Shown here piece by piece: positions 52,600 to 60,536 of a stretch of 64,000 nucleotides of DNA. The stretch is from DASTCZ01 sp035308165 (GTDB taxonomy: Bacteria > Acidobacteriota > Terriglobia > Acidiferrales > UBA7541): contig DATGHC010000010.1 of the NCBI GenBank assembly GCA_035308165.1, forward strand, positions 113,693 to 177,692, in the 5' to 3' direction. Position 1 is the stretch's first letter; the number at the start of each line of letters is the position of its first letter. Position numbers and translations under genes: made by a program. The notes under the pieces are model-generated. The model was given only the letters and a program-made list of their open reading frames with translations, had not been told where the DNA came from and made no database searches.

Positions 52600-53886
52600 A
52601 TGATCCACATTGCCGACACATCCACTCCTGTCGTCATTTTGAAATTGTTCGAGCACCTCGGTTTGGGGCTTGCCCGCAGCCTCGGACGCTTGGGCGTCGA
52701 AGTCTACGGCGTCAATGACACTCTCGAAGTTCCCGCCGCTCACTCCCGTTATTGCCGCAAAACGTTTTTGTGGAACCTCGAACAGGAGAACTACCAGGAT
52801 TCCGTCCGCTTCTTGCGCGACTTGAGCCAAAAGCTCGGCCGCAAAGCCATCCTCATCCCCACCAGCGATCACACCGCTCTCTTTCTGGACGACTGTGCCG
52901 ACCAACTGTCCGACGTTTTTATTTTTCCGCGCCGCGACGCCGCCGTCACCAACAATCTCTCCAGCAAAAAGGGCATGTACTACCTTTGCAAGGACCATGA
53001 CATCCCCACGCCGGAGGTCACCTTTCCGCAGTCACGCGCCGACGTCGAACAATTCATCGAGCACGCCGCTTTTCCCGTCATGCTCAAGGGCATCGACAGC
53101 TCTCGCTTATTCATGCGCGCCGGCATGCGCATGGTCACCGTTTATGACCCCGCCGATTTGCTTCGCCAGTACGACAAAATGGAAGACCCCGCCGATCCCA
53201 ATCTCATGCTCCAGGAATATATTCCCGGCGGCCCCGACACCATCTGGATGCTCAACGCCTATTTCGACATCAATTCCGATGCCCATTGCCTGGCCATCGG
53301 CCGCAAAATCCGCCAGTTCCCGCCTTACGTCGGCATGACTTCCCTTGGCCGCACCGAACACAACGACACCGTGGAAAAAACCACGCGCCGCTTCATGAAG
53401 GAAATCGGCTACCGCGGCGTCCTCGATCTCGGCTATCGCTTCGATGCTCGCGACGGCCAGTACAAATTGCTCGACGTCAACCCGCGCGTCGGCGCCACCT
53501 TCCGCCTTTTCGCTCAGGACAACGGCCTCGACGTGGCCCGCGCTCTCTATCTCGACATGACCGGCCAACCCATTCCCGACTCTTCCACTCACGACGGCCG
53601 CAAGTGGGTCGTCGAAGAAAACGATTTTTTCTCTTTCCCCACCTACCATCGCGATGGCTCGCTCACTTATGGCCAGTGGCTCAAGTCCTATCGCGGCGTG
53701 GAAGAAGCAGCTTGGTTTGCCTGGGACGACCTGCTCCCCTTTGCCCGCGTTTGCATGCGTTCCGCTCCGCGTTTATTCCGCTGGATCCTGAAGCCTGACA
53801 AAAGCCGCGCCCAAACCACGAAAGATCAGCCTGCGGTAAACAACCGCCTCCCCGACAAAGTTGGCGCCCACACTCACGGCGCCTGA
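52600..53886 (+). CDS. ATP-grasp carboxylate-amine ligase family protein
   Basis: 428 residues. N-terminal pre-ATP-grasp domain (TPVVILKLFEHLGLGLARSLGRLGVEVYGV), then an ATP-grasp core: FPVMLKGIDSSRLF with the ATP-binding Lys, MLQEYIPGGPDTIWMLNAYFD (adenine-side hinge), a KIRQFPPYVGM strand, and RGVLDLGYRFDARDGQYKLLDVNPRVGATFRLF (metal-binding Glu-like Asp-Asn and Arg). Such enzymes make peptide-like or D-aspartate-type amide bonds; the partner amine and acid cannot be read from the sequence. No obvious operon partner; the C-terminal 40 residues are a disordered Gln/Asn tail. Confidence 0.8.
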   Translation: MIHIADTSTPVVILKLFEHLGLGLARSLGRLGVEVYGVNDTLEVPAAHSRYCRKTFLWNLEQENYQDSVRFLRDLSQKLGRKAILIPTSDHTALFLDDCADQLSDVFIFPRRDAAVTNNLSSKKGMYYLCKDHDIPTPEVTFPQSRADVEQFIEHAAFPVMLKGIDSSRLFMRAGMRMVTVYDPADLLRQYDKMEDPADPNLMLQEYIPGGPDTIWMLNAYFDINSDAHCLAIGRKIRQFPPYVGMTSLGRTEHNDTVEKTTRRFMKEIGYRGVLDLGYRFDARDGQYKLLDVNPRVGATFRLFAQDNGLDVARALYLDMTGQPIPDSSTHDGRKWVVEENDFFSFPTYHRDGSLTYGQWLKSYRGVEEAAWFAWDDLLPFARVCMRSAPRLFRWILKPDKSRAQTTKDQPAVNNRLPDKVGAHTHGA

Positions 53887-54290
53887 GTTTTCACGCTCTT
53901 CTCCCCTCCTGTGCCGCGTGACCTCGCACACGCGCAGCCGTGCCGCCCGTCACTGTTTTCCGCCCGCCGAAGGTGTATTCATCGCTCTGAAAGGATGAAG
54001 AGTGCCGCGGCAGAGCTTCCCAGGGGTCTCGCAGGATCGAATGAATCCGGAGGCTACGGGGAGCCGCCCGGTTCGCTTCGGGGCACGCACGGGAAGTGCG
54101 GAAGCAACCAAAGGCAGACCGTCGGGCTCGCCTCCATCCTTACACTTTGGGCAGCGGCAGGGCGCCAGGCGTAAAGCGAAGCGCCACGCAGTTTCGACGC
54201 ACCGGCCACTCGGCCGGAAAGGCTTTCCTGCCCGCCGCTGCCCTTTCTTTTGTCTCGCGGGCGAGATACCATTTTGGGAGAGGACCCCCT
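53887..54290. other. GC-rich intergenic region with hairpin potential
   Basis: About 400 bases with no credible gene: all frames covering it lack ribosome sites and domain motifs. It has several short GC-rich inverted repeats, for example CCGGCC-ACTC-GGCCGG and CTCGC-GG-GCGAG, so it could encode a structured RNA, but it matches no consensus I know (not rnpB, tmRNA, 6S or 4.5S). No function asserted. Confidence 0.3.
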
Positions 54291-54506
54291 ATGCCCCGAG
54301 TCTCACACGGCAAGGCCGCCGAACTCCACGAACTGGCCGCCCACGCTCATCGCGCCGCTGCCGCCAGTCACGATAAAAACGACCACCAGACCGCTCACGA
54401 GCATTCCCAGAAGGCCATGGAATACGCCATCAACGCTTTCTGGCAATCCCAGGAAGCCCACCAAAAATCCGAAAAAGCCGCCGGCAAAGAGCCCAAAAAA
54501 ACCTAG
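54291..54506 (+). CDS. Small Ala/His/Lys-rich protein of unknown function
   Basis: 71 residues, from ATG 54291 which follows a GGGAGAGG site. Composition is strongly helical: HGKAAELHELAAHAHRAAAASHDK then EHSQKAMEYAINAFWQSQEAHQKSEKAA and a basic tail. It has no membrane or signal segment and looks like the small stress- or DNA-associated helical proteins seen in soil bacteria, but I do not recognise a family. A longer frame opening upstream at 54096 includes GC-rich non-coding-looking sequence. Confidence 0.65.
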   Translation: MPRVSHGKAAELHELAAHAHRAAAASHDKNDHQTAHEHSQKAMEYAINAFWQSQEAHQKSEKAAGKEPKKT

Positions 54507-54651
54507 GATCGAATGTGCATTCCCTGTGGCACAGGGTGCGCTCCGATTTATGGAGCGGCCCTGAGGCTATTGAATTTCCCGCACGGGCAGGTTCGGCGAA
54601 CTATGCAGTGGAAGGCTTCGGATTTTTCTTACCACGTAAACTCCGCTTCTT

Positions 54652-54867
54652 TCACTTCACTTTCACGGTCGAGCACCACCGGCAATAACGGGCCACAGTC
54701 CCCGAATCCAGCTTCACGTCATGCCAGCGATGCAATCCAACTGTGCACGCCAGGTTTTTCAGCCAATTCGACTCGTGCTCTCGATTGGGCCACAGCCGCT
54801 CCAGTGATTTTTCTGATGGTTTTGCAAAGTTGCCTTCTCGCTTCGCGGGCTCCTTGGGATCGGCCAC
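54652..54867 (-). CDS. Small protein with a Cys/His cluster, probable zinc ribbon
   Basis: 71 residues. Charged N-terminal helix (MADPKEPAKREGNFAKPSEKSLERLWPNRE), then a C-terminal Cys/His cluster CTVGLHRWHDVK and YCRWCSTVKV, whose paired Cys-x-x-Cys and His-rich strand suggest a small zinc-binding ribbon. Plausible but unrecognised; it has no partner gene on its strand. Start ATG 54867. Confidence 0.55.
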   Translation of the reverse strand: MADPKEPAKREGNFAKPSEKSLERLWPNREHESNWLKNLACTVGLHRWHDVKLDSGTVARYCRWCSTVKVK

Positions 54868-55298
54868 GGCGTTTGCTCGTTTTCTCCGCGATACTTTAGC
54901 ACGGCCCCCTAGTCACTCCCCCGCCACAAATCGTCATCCCGAGTCTGCCTATGGCGCTCTTCTGCGCACGCAAAGAGGGAGATGTGCTCATTAACACAAA
55001 AGCCACTGAAGGAAATTTTTCTATTTTGAAGTGCGGATTCAATGGGGTGTATCATTCAGGTGAGCAAGCCGGTCTCACTCCGCTACCTGAGTGAGTTTGT
55101 TTTAGGTATAATATGCGGTAAGTTACCGATGGTGAAGAAGCAGTCCCTGCTCTAAAGGAATCTAGGGCATGAGGCCGACTTACCGGGACTCATCTCGGCC
55201 CTCAGCCTAGAAAACAAGAGGCCCGCTGGCGAGGTAGGCAACCAGATTTATTGCGGCTCGGCGATCGCGAAGAAGAGGACTACTTCGCGGAGTCGAAA
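54868..55298. other. Intergenic region at the left border of the AT-rich island
   Basis: About 430 bases. It contains a hairpin CTCACT-CCGCTACCTG-AGTGAG (about 55073-55094) followed by TTTGTTTT, which could be a terminator on the plus strand, and a TATAAT at 55107-55112 whose -35 partner is poor. Two very short frames (at 55130 and 55169) are too small to call genes. Confidence 0.4.
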
Positions 55299-56021
55299 AT
55301 GAGAAGTTTCTCGCGTTCCAATCGTATGCCACGAAAACATCTAATACGGACTAGTGGGGACGTACGCGAATTCCCGCGATATAGCATTTCCGAAGCAGCT
55401 TTCTACGTTCGCATTCCCTACACCACGCTTCACGCATGGACACGCGGGCAAGATTATGAAACTGGGGGTGAACACCGTGTATTTCACTCGCTTATCGCGC
55501 TCGCTGACGAAAAACACAGACTACTCTCTTTTTACAATCTAGTTGAGGCGCACATACTACGCGCCACTACCGTAATTCACGGAATACCTCTTCAGAATGT
55601 TAGGAAGGCTTTGGATTACGTCCAAAGAGCGATCGGTGGAAAGCATCCGCTGCTAACTCATGAGTTTGAGACATCTGGGAAAGACATTTTCATTCAGCAT
55701 TTGGGCCTAACCATCAACGCGACCAGATATGGTCAAACCGCAATGAGGACCATAATTCAAGAACATTTGAAACTCATCCCACGAGATGGCTATGGATGGC
55801 CGATAAAGGTATTCCCAATAAATTCCAAGCGATTGACGATTGACCCCTTATTTTCTTCGGGAAAACCGATTGTAAGAGATAAGGGAGTTACGGCGTCTGT
55901 CATTTGGGGCAGGTCGAAATCAAGGGAATCTGTCGGGGAAATCGCAAAGGATTACGGGCTGACCGAGATTGAAGTCCAAGAAACGATTGAGGACTACGAG
56001 TGGAGAGCAACAGCAGCTTGA
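55299..56021 (+). CDS. Helix-turn-helix/DUF433 antitoxin-like protein
   Basis: 240 residues from ATG 55299 (GGAG about 8 nt upstream; a TTG start at 55251 is the longer option). The N-terminal half has a MerR/HTH-like stretch (SISEAAFYVRIPYTTLHAWTRG); the C-terminal part is a DUF433 domain (RLTIDPLFSSGKPIVRDKG then SVGEIAKDYGLTEIEVQETIEDYE), the typical small antitoxin module. It is followed by an overlapping PIN-like gene, the classical antitoxin-toxin arrangement. Base composition is AT-richer than the flanks, suggesting transfer. Confidence 0.75.
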   Translation: MRSFSRSNRMPRKHLIRTSGDVREFPRYSISEAAFYVRIPYTTLHAWTRGQDYETGGEHRVFHSLIALADEKHRLLSFYNLVEAHILRATTVIHGIPLQNVRKALDYVQRAIGGKHPLLTHEFETSGKDIFIQHLGLTINATRYGQTAMRTIIQEHLKLIPRDGYGWPIKVFPINSKRLTIDPLFSSGKPIVRDKGVTASVIWGRSKSRESVGEIAKDYGLTEIEVQETIEDYEWRATAA

Positions 56022-56493
56022 AGAGCCGCCAGTATTTTTCCTTGATAGAACCTTTGGGAGAATTGAACTGGCGGCCATGCTGCGTCAAAATGAATTTATC
56101 GTCATCACTCTCTTTGAAGAGTTCGGTGAGGCTGAATCCAAGATTGCTGACCCTGCAATCATAGCGGATTGTGGATTTAAGAATCGGGTTCTTCTCACCG
56201 GAGATCAAGACCTTGTCTATACTTGGTCAAAGGAAATAGTTCAGGCAGAAGTCGCGGTTTTCGTCACAACGGACAATAACGAAGGCCCTAAGCAGTGGGG
56301 GCCACGAATTATTGCAGCCCGGTCTGGGATTTTGAAAGAACTCGGCAGACGCAAGAAGCCATTTACCGCAAGAATCTCAAGAGAAGGCCGCGTAACCCAG
56401 GTAAGAGTTTATGACGGAGGGAAGTGGAAGCAATTCACAATTGGGAAGAAAAATAAGCCTCACGGCAACAGATATAAAGAGAATTTCTCATAA
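55969..56493 (+). CDS. PIN-like domain toxin candidate
   Basis: 174 residues. Residues from about 20 on read VFFLDRTFGRIELAAMLRQ (acidic Asp at the first PIN site), ITLFEEFGEAESKIADPAIIADCG and RVLLTGDQDLVYTW (further Asp/Glu of the PIN ribonuclease metal site), consistent with a DUF5615/PIN-like fold, then a basic tail with GKWKQFTIGKKNKPHG. It begins with TTG 55969 (TTG 55987 is the alternative) inside the last codons of the antitoxin-like gene, a 53-nt overlap typical of toxin-antitoxin pairs. Catalytic activity is inferred from the fold only. Confidence 0.7.
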   Translation: MKSKKRLRTTSGEQQQLEEPPVFFLDRTFGRIELAAMLRQNEFIVITLFEEFGEAESKIADPAIIADCGFKNRVLLTGDQDLVYTWSKEIVQAEVAVFVTTDNNEGPKQWGPRIIAARSGILKELGRRKKPFTARISREGRVTQVRVYDGGKWKQFTIGKKNKPHGNRYKENFS

Positions 56494-56515
56494 TCCCCTG
56501 ACATTCAGTTTGCAA

Positions 56516-56544
56516 TTGACACACATCATACTCTCTGGTAATAT
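56516..56544 (+). promoter_or_regulatory. Strong sigma-70-type promoter without downstream gene
   Basis: TTGACA (56516-56521), 17-base spacer, TAATAT (56539-56544): a near-consensus -35/-10 pair with ideal spacing on the plus strand. No credible CDS follows for several hundred bases, so it may drive a small RNA or belong to a decayed gene of the toxin-antitoxin island. Confidence 0.55.
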
Positions 56545-56945
56545 CTGTTGCAGGCTGAGACGAGCGTTTAGAATCGTCCTCTCGTAACTCCGCCTTTCCT
56601 CGTAGTGACTGCGCTTTGAATGAAGACCTTGAGCACCACCTCAAATCGTTCGAATCGCCAATGAATATGCGGGTCTTGTGAATCTGAAAAAGGAGGCCGG
56701 ATTGGCCGGAGCACCATGGTCGAATCTCGAACATCTAACTTCCAGCCTCCAACCCGGAGATCAGTAACTACATGGATAACAGATAAATCCTTTGAAATCC
56801 GCAGTTACGAGAGGGGGTTTAAGACCATGAAAACAATCAACTTTAACCCGCGCATTTGCCATACATACGCCGCTCGCGCCTGTAACCCCTGTATTAGCAA
56901 TACATACGAAAAAATGGGGAGGGGGGGTCTCTATCCTAGTGCCGC

Positions 56946-56995
56946 GGGGGTGCGGCAAATCGCACCCGGGCGGCCCGCTCATGCGATATGAGCGG
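56946..56995 (-). terminator. Double hairpin downstream of purB
   Basis: On the minus strand, just after the purB stop: CCGCTCAT-ATCGC-ATGAGCGG (8-bp stem, 56975-56995) and GGGTGCG-ATTTGC-CGCACCC (7-bp stem, 56946-56968 region). No T-run follows, so they are weak as intrinsic terminators; they may be processing or stability elements. Confidence 0.45.
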
Positions 56996-57000
56996 CAGAA

Positions 57001-58299
57001 TCATACAAACACCCGCGCGAAAATATCGTCCACGGCATGGAGCTGCCGCTGTAAATCAAACGCCCGCGCGATGCCCTCGGCATTCAGGTACTTGCTAAGG
57101 CGCGGGTCCCGGCTAACTCGATCGATGAATGTCGCGCCGCCTTCCCACGCGGACATGGCGTGCTCCTGCACCCACTTGTAGGCCTCGTCGCGCGGCGCGC
57201 CCGCTTCCACCAGGTCCAGCAGGAGCTGGCCGGAAAACACCAGCCCGCCGGTGGACTCCAGGTTGCGCAACATGCGCTCGGGAAAAACGCGCATCCCGGA
57301 AACGATGTCGGTCATGCGCGCGAGCATGTAGTCCACCAGGATGGTGGAGTCGGGCAGAATAATGCGCTCGACGGAGCTGTGCGAGATGTCGCGCTCGTGC
57401 CACAGCGCCACATTTTCCAGCGCGGCCAGCGAGTTGGTCCGCACCACGCGCGCCAGTCCGGCGATCTGCTCGCATCCCACCGGGTTGCGCTTGTGGGGCA
57501 TGGCTGAACTGCCGCGCTGCTCGCCGGCAAACGGCTCTTCGGCTTCGCGCACTTCGGTGCGCTGCAAGTGGCGGATCTCCACCGCGATTTTTTCCAGCGT
57601 GGCGGCGATGATGGCCAGCGTTGATAAATATTGCGCGTGGCGGTCGCGCTGAATCACTTGGGAGGTGATGGCGTCGGTCTCCAGTCCCAGCCGCGCGCAG
57701 ATGTTTTGCTCGATTTCGGCGCCCAGATGCGCGGCGTTGCCCACCGCCCCCGAAATCTTTCCCACCGCCATTTGCTCCGCGGAAGCTCGAAAACGCTCGA
57801 TATTCCTGCGATTTTCCGCAAACCAATTCAAAATCTTCAGCCCGAAAGTGATGGGCTCCGCGTGAACGCCATGCGTTCGGCCGATTTGCGGCGTGTGCTG
57901 AAATTCGTACGCGCGCTTGGACAGCACATCGCCGAACTTCACGAGCGCTTCCTCGATCAGCCGCGACGCGTCGCGGATTTGCAGCGCCTGCGCCGTGTCC
58001 ACAATATCGTTGGAAGTCAGGCCGTGATGCAGCCATCGCGCGGCCTGCGCATCGTTGATGGTTTCGGTGACCGACATGGTGAAGGCGATCACGTCGTGCT
58101 TCACCCTCGCTTCCAGCTCGTTGATGCGCGCGACGTTGATCTTGGCGCGCTCGCGGATGCGCGCCGCCGCTTCGCGCGGCACCAGACCGGCTTCGGCCAG
58201 CGTGTCGGTCGCGGCCAGCTCCACCTCGAGCCACTTCTGGAAGCGATTGGCCTCGCTCCAAACACGTCCCATATTGTCTCGCGTGTATCGCGGGATCAA
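57001..58299 (-). CDS. purB: Adenylosuccinate lyase
   Basis: Fumarase/aspartase-fold enzyme, acting twice in purine synthesis (SAICAR to AICAR, and adenylosuccinate to AMP). 432 residues from TTG 58299, which has AAGGAG about 8 nt upstream. The signature loop GSSAMPHKRNPVGCEQI contains the catalytic Ser (in GSSAMPHK); early RGAHGVHAE-like sequence RTHGVHAEPITFGLKIL and QIGRTHG supply His; the substrate-binding TSNDIVDTA motif precedes. Length and order are normal. It stands apart from purDE, though on the same pathway. Confidence 0.97.
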   Translation of the reverse strand: MIPRYTRDNMGRVWSEANRFQKWLEVELAATDTLAEAGLVPREAAARIRERAKINVARINELEARVKHDVIAFTMSVTETINDAQAARWLHHGLTSNDIVDTAQALQIRDASRLIEEALVKFGDVLSKRAYEFQHTPQIGRTHGVHAEPITFGLKILNWFAENRRNIERFRASAEQMAVGKISGAVGNAAHLGAEIEQNICARLGLETDAITSQVIQRDRHAQYLSTLAIIAATLEKIAVEIRHLQRTEVREAEEPFAGEQRGSSAMPHKRNPVGCEQIAGLARVVRTNSLAALENVALWHERDISHSSVERIILPDSTILVDYMLARMTDIVSGMRVFPERMLRNLESTGGLVFSGQLLLDLVEAGAPRDEAYKWVQEHAMSAWEGGATFIDRVSRDPRLSKYLNAEGIARAFDLQRQLHAVDDIFARVFV

Positions 58300-58539
58300 C
58301 TTCCACTCTCCTTATGATCGGGATGCAAATGCTATGGGGGAATTCCCTACATAATGATACCCGAAGAGCGCGCGTGTTGGGAAATGGAGGCATGGCAATG
58401 CTTCAGGTGCTGAAGCCCAGGCTTGCGGCCGAATCTAACGTCGCAGCTGAAGATCCGATCCCCTGAGAACACCGTCTAAGTAGCCTTGACATTCCAAAGT
58501 GCGCGGAGCAGCATCTCACATATTTATTGGAGGCACGCG

Positions 58540-59658
58540 TTGTCCACTCCTCGCCGCAACTTCCTGAAGGACCTTCTTGTCGCGGGCACGCTGCCTGCAC
58601 TGCTGGCGTCGCCCTGCGGAGTTGAGGCCGCGACAGAGATGCTCGACCAGGCCGCGCAGAGCAATGCGCAGGGAGCGACGCTGGAGTTCGACAAGGAGAC
58701 CTACAACTACTGGGCGAACTACATGACGCCCGGCAAGCCACTGCCCGGCGGAAATGGTGTCGGGCGCGGCAACAAGTTGGGCCTGTCGCCGATCTCGGGG
58801 ACGGCCTTGGAGCGCGAGCCGGCGTTTCTCCACTACGACGCGCAGGGATTCCGGACGCCGGACCAGATCCAGCCGAAGGAATTGGCCCCGCCGCAGGGGG
58901 ATGTGTCCGTCCAATTCAGCGTGGCCGCATTCAAACCGGCGAACGAGGATCGCGCGACGTTTGAGAAGCTTCAGTCAGGTTCGCTGCGCGTGGATATGGT
59001 TCAGAACCAGCCCTCCATGATCGCGGGGATTTCGGATTTTGCCGCTTGGACGGCCATCGCGGCGCTGATGCCGGATAAAAGCGGGAAGCTGCCGCCGCTG
59101 AGCAATTTGGTGTTCGATCCCAACTCCACGTGGAGCAAGCCGCAAGACATGATGCTGCCCGGCGGCACCGGACATTGGGGGATCAGCCTGGGCGTCCAGC
59201 GGAAAGACGGGCTGTTCAGCCAGATATTGAATCAGTTGTCCACGGAGGTGGGGCGATTCGCTCCCGCGCTGGGATTGCCCGGGATTGCCTCTTCTGCTTT
59301 CACCTCATTTAACAGATTCTTCGGGCTGATTCACAGTTTGCCGCAGTGGATTTTCAAGTCGGACGGCATCGCTGTTTATGCGACCTCGGATTCCTGGAAG
59401 GAATCGGGGGCGGGGACGTCACGGGGATTGCCCCTGCGCACGGGAAATTATGTGATTGTGCCGCAGAAACAGACCGCGGCATTTCAGAAGGACATGAAAG
59501 ATTTAGTGATGAGGCAAAACTTCATCGTGGAAAAGAATTATCAGGGCTTGGACCTTTATGGCGCGGCGCAGAGCGTGTTGCAGAATGTGACCTACGCGAC
59601 GCTGGCGGTGCAAGTGAAGGGGTCGCAAGCGCCTTGCGCAGTGCCGAACAAAACATAG
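58540..59658 (+). CDS. Tat-exported protein of unknown function
   Basis: 372 residues from TTG 58540, chosen because a GGAGG site lies 6-10 nt upstream; the frame from 58486 is longer but lacks one. The N-terminus STPRRNFLKDLLVAGTLPALLAS is a twin-arginine signal peptide (RR-x-FLK). The mature part (about 320 residues) contains no domain I recognise: a Tyr/Trp/Gly-rich stretch (YNYWANYMTPGKPLPGGNGV) and a C-terminal region with conserved-looking aromatic segments. Tat export of a folded protein with cofactor would be typical, but none is visible. Native codon use. Confidence 0.55.
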   Translation: MSTPRRNFLKDLLVAGTLPALLASPCGVEAATEMLDQAAQSNAQGATLEFDKETYNYWANYMTPGKPLPGGNGVGRGNKLGLSPISGTALEREPAFLHYDAQGFRTPDQIQPKELAPPQGDVSVQFSVAAFKPANEDRATFEKLQSGSLRVDMVQNQPSMIAGISDFAAWTAIAALMPDKSGKLPPLSNLVFDPNSTWSKPQDMMLPGGTGHWGISLGVQRKDGLFSQILNQLSTEVGRFAPALGLPGIASSAFTSFNRFFGLIHSLPQWIFKSDGIAVYATSDSWKESGAGTSRGLPLRTGNYVIVPQKQTAAFQKDMKDLVMRQNFIVEKNYQGLDLYGAAQSVLQNVTYATLAVQVKGSQAPCAVPNKT

Positions 59659-59717
59659 AACAAAACCTTGCCCTGCCCGAAAAGTAGCGCAACATTCCTC
59701 CGGAATTTTCAATCCCA

Positions 59718-60536
59718 ATGAACAAAGCGGTGATTCTTGCGCGCGGGCTAGGCAAACGGATGCGGGAGGAGGACACCTCGGCCCAGGTGATTGGAGAACA
59801 GGCGAGTGCGGCTGACTCTGGAATGAAGGCCATGATTCCCGCGGGTGGGCGGCCCTTTCTGGACTATGTTTTGAGCGCGCTGGCGGATTCAGGGATTCAG
59901 CGGGTGTGTTTGGTGGTGGGGCCGGAGCATGCGGCGATTCAGGATTATTACAAGAAACTCTCGCCCAGGCGGATTGAAATTCAGTTTGCGATTCAGCGAG
60001 TTGCGGACGGGACTGCGCGCGCGCTGCTGGCCGCGCGTCCATTTATTGAAGAAGAGCCATTCCTGGCGCTGAATTCCGATAATTATTATCCGGCGGAAGT
60101 TTTTACGGGGCTGCGAGCCCTGGGCGAGCCGGGATTGGCGGCGTTTGAACGCGAGAGTTTGATTGAGAAAGGAAATATTCCGCGCGAGCGAGTGCGCGAT
60201 TTCGCGCTGCTTGGCATGGGCGAGGATGGATATTTGCAGCGGATTATCGAAAAACCGGATGAAGCAGCGAATGCGGCCATGGCGGCGACCGGCGGAGAAA
60301 CTTTCGTCAGCATGAATTGCTGGAGATTCGACCCCGCCATTTTTCGAGCTTGTGAGAGGGTGCCGAAATCGGCTCGCGGGGAGTTTGAGTTGCCTGAAGC
60401 AGTGCAATTTGGAATTAGTATGCTTGGGCTGCGGTTCAAGGCGGTGCCGTTTCATGCTGGAGTGCTCGATCTCTCCCGCCGCTCCGATATCGCCCAGGTG
60501 GAAAAACGTCTGTCGGGGATCAAAGTCAATCTATGA
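59718..60536 (+). CDS. Sugar-phosphate nucleotidyltransferase
   Basis: 272 residues of the NTP-transferase (Rossmann-like) type: AVILARGLGKRMRE (the G-x-G-x-R-x nucleotide-binding loop; Lys where many family members have Thr), PAGGRPFLDYVLSAL (K/R-P-x-L segment), LALNSDNYYPAEVF with the metal-binding Asp, and IIEKPDEA. Substrate is a sugar-1-phosphate, unknown here. It overlaps the kinase gene by 4 nt (ATGA), so synthesis of kinase and nucleotidyltransferase is coupled: phosphorylation then activation to NDP-sugar. Confidence 0.82.
   Translation: MNKAVILARGLGKRMREEDTSAQVIGEQASAADSGMKAMIPAGGRPFLDYVLSALADSGIQRVCLVVGPEHAAIQDYYKKLSPRRIEIQFAIQRVADGTARALLAARPFIEEEPFLALNSDNYYPAEVFTGLRALGEPGLAAFERESLIEKGNIPRERVRDFALLGMGEDGYLQRIIEKPDEAANAAMAATGGETFVSMNCWRFDPAIFRACERVPKSARGEFELPEAVQFGISMLGLRFKAVPFHAGVLDLSRRSDIAQVEKRLSGIKVNL

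Larger units (their letters stand above)
56494..57000. other. AT-richer intergenic region after the toxin gene, with promoter and hairpins
   Basis: About 500 bases. It contains a strong plus-strand promoter (56516-56544) without a convincing gene behind it, short remnants of open frames, and, next to the purB stop, two adjacent hairpins. A frame at 56716 with AAGGAGG about 20 nt upstream codes for a low-complexity peptide that looks non-genic. Confidence 0.5.

Noticed and set aside
56716..56991. 91-residue plus-strand frame after the toxin gene with AAGGAGG upstream
   Set aside because: Ribosome site is about 20 nt away, composition is low-complexity, and the frame ends among hairpins next to purB.
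57113..58393. 426-residue frame in another minus frame
   Set aside because: Shadow of purB, which carries the adenylosuccinate lyase signature; Arg/Ala/Gly-rich.
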